DNA of 64,000 bases, taken from positions 2,013,001-2,077,000 of the forward strand of contig NZ_JACEGA010000001.1 in assembly GCF_014174405.1 (NCBI RefSeq), written 5' to 3'. Below the pieces are notes generated by a model. The model had not been told where the DNA came from. It worked only from the letters and a program-made list of their open reading frames with translations, and did not search any database. The DNA is from Variimorphobacter saccharofermentans (GTDB lineage Bacteria > Bacillota > Clostridia > Lachnospirales > Lachnospiraceae). The position numbers and the translations under genes were made by a program. Of the stretch, positions 1 through 7,496 are shown one piece after another (position 1 is the first letter of the stretch; every line of letters starts with the position of its first letter).

Positions 1-2
1 AA

Positions 3-158
3 TCTACTGTAAGAAACCATCGGTTCAAGCTAAGGGAGAAAGAAAAACAGGCAAAATTCTTCCTTGCACTTATGCAATCATTAGAAAATAAAACGAAACG
101 TTCTATCAGACAGGCTGATTCTGGATTTATCGAAGAAATTCATCAATCGGCACAATGA
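3..158 (+). CDS. N-terminal remnant of an HTH-DUF2087 regulator (partial at window edge)
   Basis: The frame is open from the left edge to the TGA at 156-158. The visible 51 residues begin STVRNHRFKLREKEKQAKFF, which resembles the recognition-helix end of the helix-turn-helix part of DUF2087-type transcriptional regulators. In the usual architecture this region continues directly into a linker (x-VDDRY-like) and then the DUF2087 domain. Here the frame stops just before that linker. The linker and the DUF2087 domain follow in two other frames, each joined by an ATGA stop/start overlap. The gene is therefore either decayed by two one-base deletions or translated as coupled pieces. Its true start lies outside the window. 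The family is assigned from memory of the pattern, not from a search. Confidence 0.55.
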   Translation, partial: STVRNHRFKLREKEKQAKFFLALMQSLENKTKRSIRQADSGFIEEIHQSAQ

Positions 159-217
159 TTGATGACAGATATATTATTACAGACGAGGAAAGAGAGAAAA
201 CAATAAAACGTATATGA
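155..217 (+). CDS. 20-residue linker ORF between DUF2087 regulator fragments
   Basis: ATG at 155 overlaps the stop of the previous frame (ATGA, 155-158). The ORF encodes 20 residues (MIDDRYIITDEEREKTIKRI) and ends in TGA at 215-217, which again overlaps the next ATG at 214. The sequence looks like the internal linker that joins HTH and DUF2087 domains in intact regulators, so this is probably part of a broken gene rather than an independent peptide. It has no Shine-Dalgarno sequence of its own, so any translation would need reinitiation after the upstream stop. Confidence 0.4.
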   Translation: MIDDRYIITDEEREKTIKRI

Positions 218-444
218 ATAAAAATGGTTCCTTGAAGCAATTTCCGGCTAAAGAGAAGAAAAAGATTATTCTGCTTAGAGAAATAATGAAGAAATTTCAA
301 CATAACAAAGAGTATAATGAAAATGAGGTTAATCAAATATTAGAAAGCATTTATAGTGATTTTCCTACGTTACGAAGATACTTAATTGAATATGGATTTC
401 TGGAGCGATCAATTGATTGTAGTGTATACAAAGTAAAGAAATAA
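214..444 (+). CDS. DUF2087 domain fragment
   Basis: This 76-residue protein carries the DUF2087 signature: GSLKQFPAKEKKK near the start, a central NEVNQILESIYSDF segment, and TLRRYLIEYGFLERS near the end. DUF2087 is normally the C-terminal domain of HTH regulators and its function is not defined. The start overlaps the preceding 20-codon ORF as ATGA, and no separate ribosome binding site is evident. A second, complete DUF2087 domain follows at 464-754, so the locus holds two related copies. Confidence is high for the domain and low for independent expression. Confidence 0.6.
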   Translation: MNKNGSLKQFPAKEKKKIILLREIMKKFQHNKEYNENEVNQILESIYSDFPTLRRYLIEYGFLERSIDCSVYKVKK

Positions 445-463
445 GTTTAAGAGGGTGAAAAAT

Positions 464-754
464 TTGGAAAAATGGATAAAAAACTATTTAAATGAGGAAG
501 GGAAGTTAAAAGCATTTCCATCAAAAAGAAAGCTTAAGATAGCTGCAATGTTTTATATTGCCTCAAGTATAGATGATAATGTAAAGTATTCTGAAAAGGA
601 AATGAATGAGTTGATTAATAAAAAATGCTGCTTTAACGATGCTGCATTATTACGTAGGGAAATGTATGATTACCGATTTATTAATCGATCCCTGGATGGT
701 AGAACTTATTGGAAAGAAGGCATTCAGCCAGATCCTGAGCAATATGATTTATGA
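464..754 (+). CDS. Small stand-alone DUF2087 protein
   Basis: A protein of about 96 residues consisting almost only of a DUF2087 domain: GKLKAFPSKRKLKI, a middle helix with YSEKEMNELI, and LLRREMYDYRFINRSLDGRTYW. I chose TTG at 464 because AGAGGGTG lies six bases upstream. An in-frame GTG at 455 has that purine run abutting it and is a poorer choice. It lies 19 bp after the DUF2087 fragment at 214-444 and has diverged from it, so this is a tandem paralogue rather than a recent duplication. The DYRFINRS and YGFLERS segments align well. Function is unknown. It may act with the broken upstream regulator. Confidence 0.65.
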   Translation: MEKWIKNYLNEEGKLKAFPSKRKLKIAAMFYIASSIDDNVKYSEKEMNELINKKCCFNDAALLRREMYDYRFINRSLDGRTYWKEGIQPDPEQYDL

Positions 755-808
755 TATGATTATTTTAATTTATGAATGGATATGAATAAGTTTATCTCTA
801 ATTAATAG

Positions 809-838
809 TTGCAATATACAACAGTTGCATGTTATAAT
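809..838 (+). promoter_or_regulatory. Promoter with overlapping inverted repeats ahead of SDR-marR
   Basis: TTGCAA (809-814), an 18-base spacer and TATAAT (833-838) form a good sigma-A-type promoter. The -35 and spacer are covered by symmetric motifs. TGCAA (810-814) is repeated inverted as TTGCA (825-829), and CAAC-A-GTTG (819-827) is a small palindrome. TTG-rich dyads of this kind are typical MarR-family operators. A MarR gene is the second gene downstream, so autoregulation is a reasonable inference. Confidence 0.55.
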
Positions 839-869
839 GGATAAAAATGTTGGTTTATGGAGGAGCATT

Positions 870-1598
870 ATGCAGTTTAAAGATAAGGTTTATGTTATAA
901 CCGGAACCAATTCTGGAATAGGAAAAGCCTGTGCAACACAACTACTTGATAAGGAAGCTACTATAATTGGATTAGATTTCAAGGAAAGTACGATTAAACA
1001 TCCAAGCTATATCCACTTCATAGTTGATATTAGGAATGAAGAGAGGATATCTGAAATATTTAATGATATAGATTATAGATATAGTCGAATAGATGGACTA
1101 TGCAACTGTGCCGGTATATTTGCCAATGCAAAGCCATTCTATGAGTTAGATTCCGATGAATGGGATAATGTAATCAGAACGAATCTAACCGGAGCATTCT
1201 TAGTTTCAAAGCATGTGGCACGTAGGATGATAAAACAAAAAAATGGTAAAATCGTTCTTATAGGCTGCATTCGATCTAAAATATTTAGACCAAATATGGC
1301 GGATTATGCTGCATCCAAAGGGGGAATAGTAGCACTTACTGCGTCTATGGCTTTGGATTTAGCTCCTCATAATATAACAGTGAACAGTGTCGCTCCAGGG
1401 TTCACTTATACCGGTATGACTGCGAAATCTTTTGATAATCATGATATACGAAAATCCTCCGAGAACATCATACCTGTAGGGAGGATTGCCGAACCGGAAG
1501 ATATAGCAAAGGTAGTACTATTCCTTTTATCGGATTTATCAGATTATATCAATGGTGAAACAATTTATACTGATGGTGGTTTTATAATTTCAAAATAA
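870..1598 (+). CDS. Short-chain dehydrogenase/reductase (SDR) with Cys at the catalytic Ser position
   Basis: 242 residues, the usual size for a classical SDR oxidoreductase. The start at 870 is set by GGAGGAGC just upstream. An in-frame ATG-like start at 825 overlaps the promoter and is rejected. The Rossmann motif TGTNSGIG is at residues 11-18, NCAG near 79-82, the YxxxK pair is Tyr146/Lys150 (YAASK), and the C-terminal TDGGF is present. Counting back 13 residues from Tyr146, where FabG-type enzymes have the catalytic Ser, gives Cys133 (IGCIRS). The nearest Ser is residue 136. Activity may be altered or the substrate unusual. The gene sits directly upstream of a marR gene and is probably cotranscribed with it. 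The substrate cannot be predicted. Confidence 0.85.
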   Translation: MQFKDKVYVITGTNSGIGKACATQLLDKEATIIGLDFKESTIKHPSYIHFIVDIRNEERISEIFNDIDYRYSRIDGLCNCAGIFANAKPFYELDSDEWDNVIRTNLTGAFLVSKHVARRMIKQKNGKIVLIGCIRSKIFRPNMADYAASKGGIVALTASMALDLAPHNITVNSVAPGFTYTGMTAKSFDNHDIRKSSENIIPVGRIAEPEDIAKVVLFLLSDLSDYINGETIYTDGGFIISK

Positions 1599-1627
1599 TA
1601 TTTAGCATAATGATGAAAGGAGGATTT

Positions 1628-2062
1628 ATGAATTACTCAGGAAGCGATTATTTGAGGGAATTATTAAGAATTTTGGTAAGAAGTCTAGGTATTCTTGAAA
1701 AAAATGATGTCAGCTGTTACGGAGTAACACTTGCACAATGTCATACTATTGTTGAAATTGGAAGAGCCCAGAAAATATCCCTGATAGATCTCGCTGATTT
1801 ACTGGGGTTGGATAAAAGTACAATGAGCAGAACGATTAATAACCTGGTCAATTTGAATTTAGTAAATAGAGAAACTGACTCAGATAATAGACGTTATATT
1901 TCAATACAATTAACGGATAAGGGAATTGAGGTGTTTCGAAATATTGAAGATAGCATGAATGATTATTATTCTAAAATATTCAATTCAATTGCAAGTGATA
2001 AAAGAGATAAAGTTTTAGAGAGTCTGGAGTTATTAGTAGCGGCTATAAAGGAAAATAAATAA
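1628..2062 (+). CDS. MarR-family transcriptional regulator
   Basis: 144 residues with the MarR winged-helix pattern: SLIDLADLLGLDKSTMSRTI forms the HTH, and DNRRYISIQLTDKG is the DxRxxxxxLTxxG wing. The ATG at 1628 is preceded by GAAAGGAGG. MarR proteins are dimeric repressors that respond to small ligands. The gene follows the SDR by 29 bp, and the promoter at 809-838 carries inverted repeats that could be its operator. The HgcA-like gene 111 bp downstream may be part of the same unit. Confidence 0.88.
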   Translation: MNYSGSDYLRELLRILVRSLGILEKNDVSCYGVTLAQCHTIVEIGRAQKISLIDLADLLGLDKSTMSRTINNLVNLNLVNRETDSDNRRYISIQLTDKGIEVFRNIEDSMNDYYSKIFNSIASDKRDKVLESLELLVAAIKENK

Positions 2063-2173
2063 CGATACCAGGCATATGAATTAATAGTATTCCTTACAGA
2101 CATAACTTGTGAGAAAAATGATTGTATTTGTAAAAAGGGTGGATAAAAAATTGTTGTGAAGGATGTGATGAAA

Positions 2174-2683
2174 ATGAGTAACGAGAAGACCTGTTGCTGC
2201 TCAGGCGATAGTTGCTGCAATACAGAAACTATTACACTATATGACAAAAATGATAAATGGGTAATAGATGAAATACATACTCCGAAAGGAATTGTGCCTG
2301 TGATTTCTACAAATCTTCACTTTAAAGATATACTAGGATCGTGGAAGGTGCGATGGGGTATTGGCAGAATGAATTATAAGATTAATCCGGGGCTTTATGC
2401 AATAGGTAAGCCTAATCATTCTTCTCCAGTATTGGTAAGTGCAAACTACAAGCTGACCTTTGATTCTGTAAGAAAAGAACTATCTGATCTGGATTGTTGG
2501 ATTCTGATACTTGACACAAAAGGAATTAATGTTTGGTGTGCTGCTGGCAAAGGCACATTCGGAACAGAGGAAATAATTAATCGTATATCAAAAATTAAGT
2601 TGTCAGAAATAGTATCTCACAGGAAATTGACTATGCCACAGTTAGGTGCACCTGGTGTTAGTGCTCACGAAGTGACAAATTAA
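2174..2683 (+). CDS. Truncated HgcA-like corrinoid protein (CdhD-type fold, no membrane domain)
   Basis: 169 residues. The core closely resembles HgcA, the corrinoid methyltransferase that makes methylmercury together with the ferredoxin HgcB. It contains WKVRWGIGRMNY, NPGLYAIGKP, SANYKL and the diagnostic cap-helix motif NVWCAAGK at residues 119-126, whose Cys122 would be the lower axial ligand to cobalt. It ends at GAPGVSAHEVTN. Known HgcA continues past AHEV with more of the corrinoid domain and several C-terminal membrane helices (about 330-340 residues in all), so roughly half is missing. The N terminus is cysteine-rich (CCC and CC within 15 residues). No hgcB ferredoxin gene is near. 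Starts at 2168 or 2156 are possible; AAGGA at 2159-2163 serves 2174 at a 10-base spacing. It is either a degenerate hgcA or a soluble paralogue of unknown role. Confidence 0.75.
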   Translation: MSNEKTCCCSGDSCCNTETITLYDKNDKWVIDEIHTPKGIVPVISTNLHFKDILGSWKVRWGIGRMNYKINPGLYAIGKPNHSSPVLVSANYKLTFDSVRKELSDLDCWILILDTKGINVWCAAGKGTFGTEEIINRISKIKLSEIVSHRKLTMPQLGAPGVSAHEVTN

Positions 2684-2726
2684 CATTTCGTTAAACTATT
2701 GTTTTGCGAATAGTACGAAGCATAAG

Positions 2727-2754
2727 AAAAACAGAGATTCTTCTAAAATCTCTG
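2727..2754 (-). terminator. Intrinsic terminator of the blaI-like gene
   Basis: Read on the minus strand, CAGAGATT and AATCTCTG (2754-2747 and 2739-2732) form an 8-bp stem followed by TTTTT (2731-2727). The left arm contains the last codons of the blaI-like gene. The hairpin also separates it from the convergent HgcA-like gene. Confidence 0.7.
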
Positions 2755-3114
2755 CTCTCCAATTATTCTTTGCAGTTCCATAATTTCTGCTTTTGATAAA
2801 TCTTGATTTTTTAAATATTCATTTAAAAATGTACTTAACGAACCATTATATAATTTGTTTAGTAAAACTTTTGTTTCGATGGCTTGAACTGTTCGTTTTG
2901 AAATTGCAGCTTTGCACATAAAACCAGGATCTTCACGTTTTACAGCACCTTTATCTATTAAGCGTTTAATAACTGTGTATGTGGTGTTTTTTTCCCAGCC
3001 GATATATTCCTTAATAATCTTAGAAATATCTTTTGCAGCCAATACCTTGTTTGACCATAACAATTCCATAATATTAAGTTCGCCTTCATGTAGCCGAATA
3101 TCTGGTAAAGCCAT
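2743..3114 (-). CDS. BlaI/MecI-family transcriptional repressor
   Basis: 123 residues with the BlaI/MecI winged helix: LHEGELNIMELLWS, then WEKNTTYTVIKRLIDKGAVKRE, the typical recognition helix and wing. A C-terminal dimerisation part (LYNGSLSTFLNEYL) follows. BlaI proteins bind TACA/TGTA dyads and are cleaved when a BlaR1 membrane sensor detects beta-lactam or another signal. No blaR1 or penicillinase lies beside this gene, so its signal is unclear. Two dyads, TCTACA-N2-TGTAGA, lie in the leader at 3220-3233 and 3456-3469, which suggests autoregulation. Start 3114 (MALPDIR) is preferred; a GTG at 3126 directly abuts the AAAGGG purine run. Confidence 0.85.
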   Translation of the reverse strand: MALPDIRLHEGELNIMELLWSNKVLAAKDISKIIKEYIGWEKNTTYTVIKRLIDKGAVKREDPGFMCKAAISKRTVQAIETKVLLNKLYNGSLSTFLNEYLKNQDLSKAEIMELQRIIGEQRF

Positions 3115-3219
3115 GTGTTCCCGCACCCCTTTGTATATATTCTTAATAACAAAAATAAATACCTACTGCATTGATTATCCTATCTTTCAATTCAGTATAA
3201 ACTCCCCATATATAACAAA

Positions 3220-3233
3220 TCTACATATGTAGA
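3220..3233. promoter_or_regulatory. BlaI-type operator (proximal)
   Basis: TCTACATATGTAGA is a perfect 14-bp palindrome 106 bp upstream of the blaI-like start. It contains the TACA-N2-TGTA core known for BlaI/MecI operators. On the minus strand a TATTAT/TATAAC-like -10 lies immediately upstream of it, so bound repressor would cover the transcription start. Confidence 0.65.
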
Positions 3234-3455
3234 ACGTTATAATACGCTATAAATAAAAGAACTATATGACTCACTATTTCATTATTAATAAACAAAATCA
3301 TTCATTAAATTTAAGTTTAGTTTAATAAAAAAACAATATATGGAAATTGAATTAATTAGCCATAAAAAATGATATAGTCTAAAAATATAATAAAATCAGC
3401 ATCTTACCGCTGTAGAATGAATTGATGCCATCTAAAACATATCACATTAATAATA

Positions 3456-3469
3456 TCTACACATGTAGA
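3456..3469. promoter_or_regulatory. BlaI-type operator (distal)
   Basis: TCTACACATGTAGA has the same TCTACA-N2-TGTAGA arms as the operator at 3220-3233. On the minus strand a TTGACA (around 3509-3514) with a TAGTAT-like -10 lies just upstream, giving a plausible second, distal promoter for the blaI-like gene. The remaining bases of the 462-bp gap (3115-3576) are AT-rich and I see no gene in them. Confidence 0.6.
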
Positions 3470-3576
3470 CAAAGTCCGTATTTCTATACTATTATAATAG
3501 AACAGATTTGTCAACTGTTTATTTACAATTTCGTAAGAAAAAAGTAACATTTTAACTATTTTCTTAATACTTATTA

Positions 3577-4872
3577 CTATATACAATACACTGCATAATA
3601 AGGAACGTACTTAATTTGATTGGAAAAATCAAAGTTTCTGGATGATATTTTAATTGCATATGGGAAGTCATAGCTTTGCTTCAATACGCTGATGCTTTTT
3701 GACCGTGTATTATCACCCTCGAATACTTCGATAGGAAGAAAACCGAATTCTTTCTGAACAACAAAATCCAGCTTAGCCATGGAAGCTGATTCCCAGAAAG
3801 CAAATAACATATTTTTTGCCTGAAGTGCTTGAGCTACATAATTTTCATATAAAGCTTTATTGCTTTTTACTTTGATGCCTGCTCTTTGCTCTTCTATCAT
3901 TTTGGTATGTAATAGACCAGTATCTGAAAAATATAATTTAAAATTTGTATTCTGATCAATATGCTGTAATAACTCAGATAATCCATCATCGCTAAAAGCT
4001 GTGAGTTGCTCTGTGTTAATACGATTACATTTGATGACGTAATTACCTTCCGTCAACCTACGTATTGCATCCTTATACATGGCATGAGTGGTGCCCTTTC
4101 GGATGAGTTTATACTGAAACTTCTTATTTTCTTTCATAAGCTGCAATGCTAAGCTGTCCAATACCTGGTTCATTTTTAAAGCTTCACTGTCCGGATTATC
4201 CTTCTTAATATAGTCGTGATAGGACCCGATGAGAAAATTATGCTGTTCCGATATATTTATATCAGAGAATAAGTTCAGGTATTCATTTACGATTCCAGGC
4301 ATTCCACCAATTTTCATATATAGCTGATGGAGTGATAACAATTCCTTATGTACTATTTCCGGTATTTTTTTATTACTATGAAAATGATTACTGATTGTTT
4401 CAATGTACCACTCATTTCCGATGGCTCTCAGAAATTCATCAAATTCTAAAGGATAAACCGTAAGCTTTCTAATATTAATTGATCTGTTATCAGATAATGG
4501 TTTACTCGAAATTAATATGATATACGGGAAAATGCTTTGAAACATTGGGTGATTTGTTATACTCAATGAAGCAGAACCGACAAAGCTTACTTCATCTAAT
4601 ATTAAGATACGTTCTTGTGAAGAAATCTCCGGGTCTATTTTTACATAGCTTAAACACAGTTCTGATAGATTGTCCGGATTCCATGCTTCAAACATTCGAA
4701 TGGCTTCCTGATTGTGTTCGAAATTAATGTATAGAATATCTTTAAAAAAGGCCTTTGCAAAATCATATGCCAGATATGTCTTGCCCACGCCTTTTACTCC
4801 TGTTAATAGAATTGGTCCGCTATTGTTACTGTTTTTCCATTGTATTAATTCATCAATCAGTTTTCTTTTCAA
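3577..4872 (-). CDS. AAA ATPase with C-terminal DUF4143 nuclease-like domain
   Basis: 431 residues in the AAA_14-DUF4143 layout. Walker A GVKGVGKT is at residues 25-32 and Walker B ILILDE is near 89-94. The C-terminal third (KLDFVVQKEFGFLPIEV followed by a Lys-rich strand) looks like the restriction-endonuclease-like fold seen in DUF4143 proteins. This family is common in anaerobes and archaea, often in accessory DNA, and its role is not established. It starts 6 bp after the rluD stop codon, so it is probably transcribed as the last gene of that string. The gene is unusual in this otherwise conserved region and may be a late addition. Confidence 0.8.
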   Translation of the reverse strand: MKRKLIDELIQWKNSNNSGPILLTGVKGVGKTYLAYDFAKAFFKDILYINFEHNQEAIRMFEAWNPDNLSELCLSYVKIDPEISSQERILILDEVSFVGSASLSITNHPMFQSIFPYIILISSKPLSDNRSINIRKLTVYPLEFDEFLRAIGNEWYIETISNHFHSNKKIPEIVHKELLSLHQLYMKIGGMPGIVNEYLNLFSDINISEQHNFLIGSYHDYIKKDNPDSEALKMNQVLDSLALQLMKENKKFQYKLIRKGTTHAMYKDAIRRLTEGNYVIKCNRINTEQLTAFSDDGLSELLQHIDQNTNFKLYFSDTGLLHTKMIEEQRAGIKVKSNKALYENYVAQALQAKNMLFAFWESASMAKLDFVVQKEFGFLPIEVFEGDNTRSKSISVLKQSYDFPYAIKISSRNFDFSNQIKYVPYYAVYCI

Positions 4873-4878
4873 CGATGG

Positions 4879-5847
4879 TTACCCCTTATGTCTTAATTTC
4901 TCAAGTAAATCAACAAAGTACTCCGGTAAAGGTGCTGAGAATTCAACATACTTTTCTGTGGTCGGATGAATAAAGCCTAAGACGCCTGCATGTAAGGCTT
5001 GACCCTCCAAATGAAAAGGATCCTTTGCGGGACCATATACCGTATCACCCAGAAGAGGATGATGAATGCTAGCCATATGAACCCTAATTTGATGGGTACG
5101 TCCTGTCTCTAGGGAGCATTCAATATAAGCATACTGCTTCAGGTTTTCTAATACCCGATAATTGGTCGCTGATGATTTCCCGTTTTTATAGTTTACAGCC
5201 ATTTTCTTACGATCCTTTGGATCTCTTCCAATGGGAGCTTCTACTCTTCCGCTTTCTTCCTTCATGGCATGGTACACCAATGCTTGATATTTTCGTGTGA
5301 TAGAATGAATCTTAAGCTGATCGGCAATAAACTGATGTGCTTTGTCATTTTTACAGGCTACTATAACACCAGTCGTATCACGGTCAATCCGGTGGACAAT
5401 ACCCGGCCTCAGAATTCCATTAATTCCGGAAAGTTCTCCCTTACAATGATATAACAAAGCATTAACTAATGTTCCTGATGTATGTCCTGCAGCAGGATGA
5501 ACAACAAGTCCTTTTTGCTTATTTATAATTATTATATCTTTATCCTCATAAATAATATCAAGTGGAAGCTCTTCTGGGACGATTTCAGCCTCTTTTGGCT
5601 CGGGAAGGTAAATTGTAATGCTTGAACCGGTTTTTACCTTAGAATTCGATTTTACGGGCTTATCATCCATTAAAATCATATGATCGTCAATCAGCTTTTG
5701 AATATAGCTTCTTGATAAATTATTCTGTATACCGGATAGAAACCGGTCAATACGTATTCCGTTATATTCTTCATCAACAATAAATTCTAAGTTTTGATCA
5801 TCCTTATTATCAAAACTTTCCTCAAGCTCAAACATTTCCTCTTCCAT
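4879..5847 (-). CDS. rluD: RluD-family 23S rRNA pseudouridine synthase
   Basis: 322 residues. An S4 RNA-binding domain (about residues 31-80, IRIDRFLSGIQNNLSRSYI) precedes the RluA/RluD catalytic domain. Motif II is HRIDRDTTG with catalytic Asp155, and RTHQIRVHMASIHHPLLGD lies in the C-terminal half. Enzymes of this family convert uridines of 23S rRNA helix 69 or similar sites to pseudouridine. An acidic N-terminal extension of about 28 residues precedes S4. The gene follows lspA by 20 bp, the common lspA-rluD pairing of Firmicutes. The exact rRNA target is not determined by sequence alone. Confidence 0.93.
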   Translation of the reverse strand: MEEEMFELEESFDNKDDQNLEFIVDEEYNGIRIDRFLSGIQNNLSRSYIQKLIDDHMILMDDKPVKSNSKVKTGSSITIYLPEPKEAEIVPEELPLDIIYEDKDIIIINKQKGLVVHPAAGHTSGTLVNALLYHCKGELSGINGILRPGIVHRIDRDTTGVIVACKNDKAHQFIADQLKIHSITRKYQALVYHAMKEESGRVEAPIGRDPKDRKKMAVNYKNGKSSATNYRVLENLKQYAYIECSLETGRTHQIRVHMASIHHPLLGDTVYGPAKDPFHLEGQALHAGVLGFIHPTTEKYVEFSAPLPEYFVDLLEKLRHKG

Positions 5848-5867
5848 TAAGTTAATTCCTTTCCCCT

Positions 5868-6380
5868 TTATTTTGGGTCATCCTTTTTTCTTCGAGGAAT
5901 CAGTTTCTCTAAGAATGAGAAATCGTCATCCTTATAATAAAATACTACCAGGATAAACAGAAGGATGCAGGATACGGTTAAATAACTATCCGCTATATTA
6001 AATAACGGAAAATTAATCAATTCAAAATAAATAAAATCCACCACATATCCTAAATAAAAACGATCAATCAGATTACCTACCGCACCGGCTATTATAAACA
6101 CTGCGAGTATCTGAACTGGTACGAATTTCTTTGCTTTCGGAATTTTAAAATACAGGTATATAAGAAATATCAATATTATAAGAGTAAGGATTCGAAGGAA
6201 TGCAATCTTTCCACTCATAATTCCCCAGACTGCACCGGTATTCGTATGGTATTGCAGACTTAATACATCCGGAATTAGCCGGATTGGTTCGTTCAATTCA
6301 GTCCGAATCAGGTATTTCGATAATTGATCAATACCTACTAGGATTATAAAATATATAAAATGTCTAATTCTCTGTTTCAT
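5868..6380 (-). CDS. lspA: Lipoprotein signal peptidase (signal peptidase II)
   Basis: 170 residues with four predicted membrane helices. The two catalytic aspartates are visible: Asp115 in GYVVDFIYF and Asp131 in FNIADSYL, with GNLIDR just before. LspA is the membrane aspartyl protease that removes signal peptides from diacylglyceryl-modified prolipoproteins. A Lys/Asp-rich cytoplasmic tail ([14 protein letters not shown]) ends the protein. It lies between aroB and rluD on the same strand with gaps of 20-30 bp. Confidence 0.96.
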   Translation of the reverse strand: MKQRIRHFIYFIILVGIDQLSKYLIRTELNEPIRLIPDVLSLQYHTNTGAVWGIMSGKIAFLRILTLIILIFLIYLYFKIPKAKKFVPVQILAVFIIAGAVGNLIDRFYLGYVVDFIYFELINFPLFNIADSYLTVSCILLFILVVFYYKDDDFSFLEKLIPRRKKDDPK

Positions 6381-6410
6381 ACGTACCCTCCATTTTATGT
6401 GTTGACATAA

Positions 6411-7496
6411 CTATTTTAATACGGACTGAATGGCATTCATCATTTCTGATTTTGACACAGTAGGATCAATCACAGCATTTCCGATTCCTTTTATTAAAAT
6501 AAAACGGATTTTATCGGAATCCATTTTTTTATCCAGCTTCGTAACTTCATAAATTTCTTCAGCGGATAAGCCTGATACATTAACGGGTTGATGGTAACGT
6601 CCTAATGCCTCAAGAGTATTCTGATACTCTTCTTCCGTAATATAACCACGCTCCTTCGATAAAAAGGCTGCAGCTGAGATACCGATGGATACACATTCGC
6701 CATGCAGTAATGAAAAATACTTAAGCTTCTCAATTGCATGTCCTATTGTATGACCTAGATTTAACAGAGCCCGTTCTCCTTTTTCTTTCGGATCGTTTTC
6801 CACAACTACTTTTTTTATCAGACAACTACGATAAATCATTTCCTTGATAGTTGAAAAGGATTTGGAACTGATTTCTTCAACATGATCCTGTAACCAAATA
6901 AAATAATTCTTATCCTTAATTAAGCCATGCTTCAGGATTTCTCCCATCCCTGAAAAGTATTCAGCCTTTGGTAAGGTCTGAAGTACGTTTAAGTTCATAT
7001 AAACTAGAGATGGCTGGTGGAAAGCGCCAACCATATTCTTATATGCTTTAAAATCTACACCCGTTTTTCCTCCGATACTGGAGTCCACCATGGATAATAG
7101 AGATGTGGGGACTTGAATAAATCGTATTCCACGGAGATATGTAGCTGCGACAAAACCAGTTAAATCACCTACTACGCCACCGCCAAGTGCAATTAATACG
7201 TCATTTCGATCAAAGCTTTTAGAGATCAGCTCTTCATAACATAGGCTTACGGTATCCAAATTCTTACTTTTCTCACCGGCTGCAAATGTATATACATGAA
7301 CAGATTTTGCAATTGGTGCTAATTCCTTATAGAGTTCATCGGCATAAAAGGATCCTACATTACTATCTGTAATAATCATAATCTTACGGTTTTCCATACC
7401 AAGATTTCGGATGGAATCCGTCAACTTACCAAAATCCGGTTCAAGTTTAATATCATAGGAAGGTTTTCCATCATAAAGTACTGTAAGTGTATTCAT
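6411..7496 (-). CDS. aroB: 3-dehydroquinate synthase
   Basis: 361 residues from the ATG at 7496 (MNTLTVLYDG). An upstream in-frame start at 7517 would add seven unlikely residues. NAD-binding GGGVVGDLTGFVAATYLRG, the metal/substrate motif VPTSLLSMVDSSIGGKTGVD, and NLGHTIGHAIE (Zn-binding His) are all present. The enzyme closes DAHP to 3-dehydroquinate in the shikimate pathway. No other aro gene is adjacent. Here it sits between ylmH and lspA, the place where divIVA is found in many Firmicutes clusters. Confidence 0.95.
   Translation of the reverse strand: MNTLTVLYDGKPSYDIKLEPDFGKLTDSIRNLGMENRKIMIITDSNVGSFYADELYKELAPIAKSVHVYTFAAGEKSKNLDTVSLCYEELISKSFDRNDVLIALGGGVVGDLTGFVAATYLRGIRFIQVPTSLLSMVDSSIGGKTGVDFKAYKNMVGAFHQPSLVYMNLNVLQTLPKAEYFSGMGEILKHGLIKDKNYFIWLQDHVEEISSKSFSTIKEMIYRSCLIKKVVVENDPKEKGERALLNLGHTIGHAIEKLKYFSLLHGECVSIGISAAAFLSKERGYITEEEYQNTLEALGRYHQPVNVSGLSAEEIYEVTKLDKKMDSDKIRFILIKGIGNAVIDPTVSKSEMMNAIQSVLK

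Noticed and set aside
150..220. Programmed -1 frameshifting in the DUF2087 gene
   Set aside because: No slippery heptamer (X XXY YYZ) is present at either junction; reinitiation or gene decay explains it better.
2174..2683. Calling this gene a functional mercury methylator hgcA
   Set aside because: The C-terminal half and the hgcB partner are missing in the window, so the function cannot be claimed.
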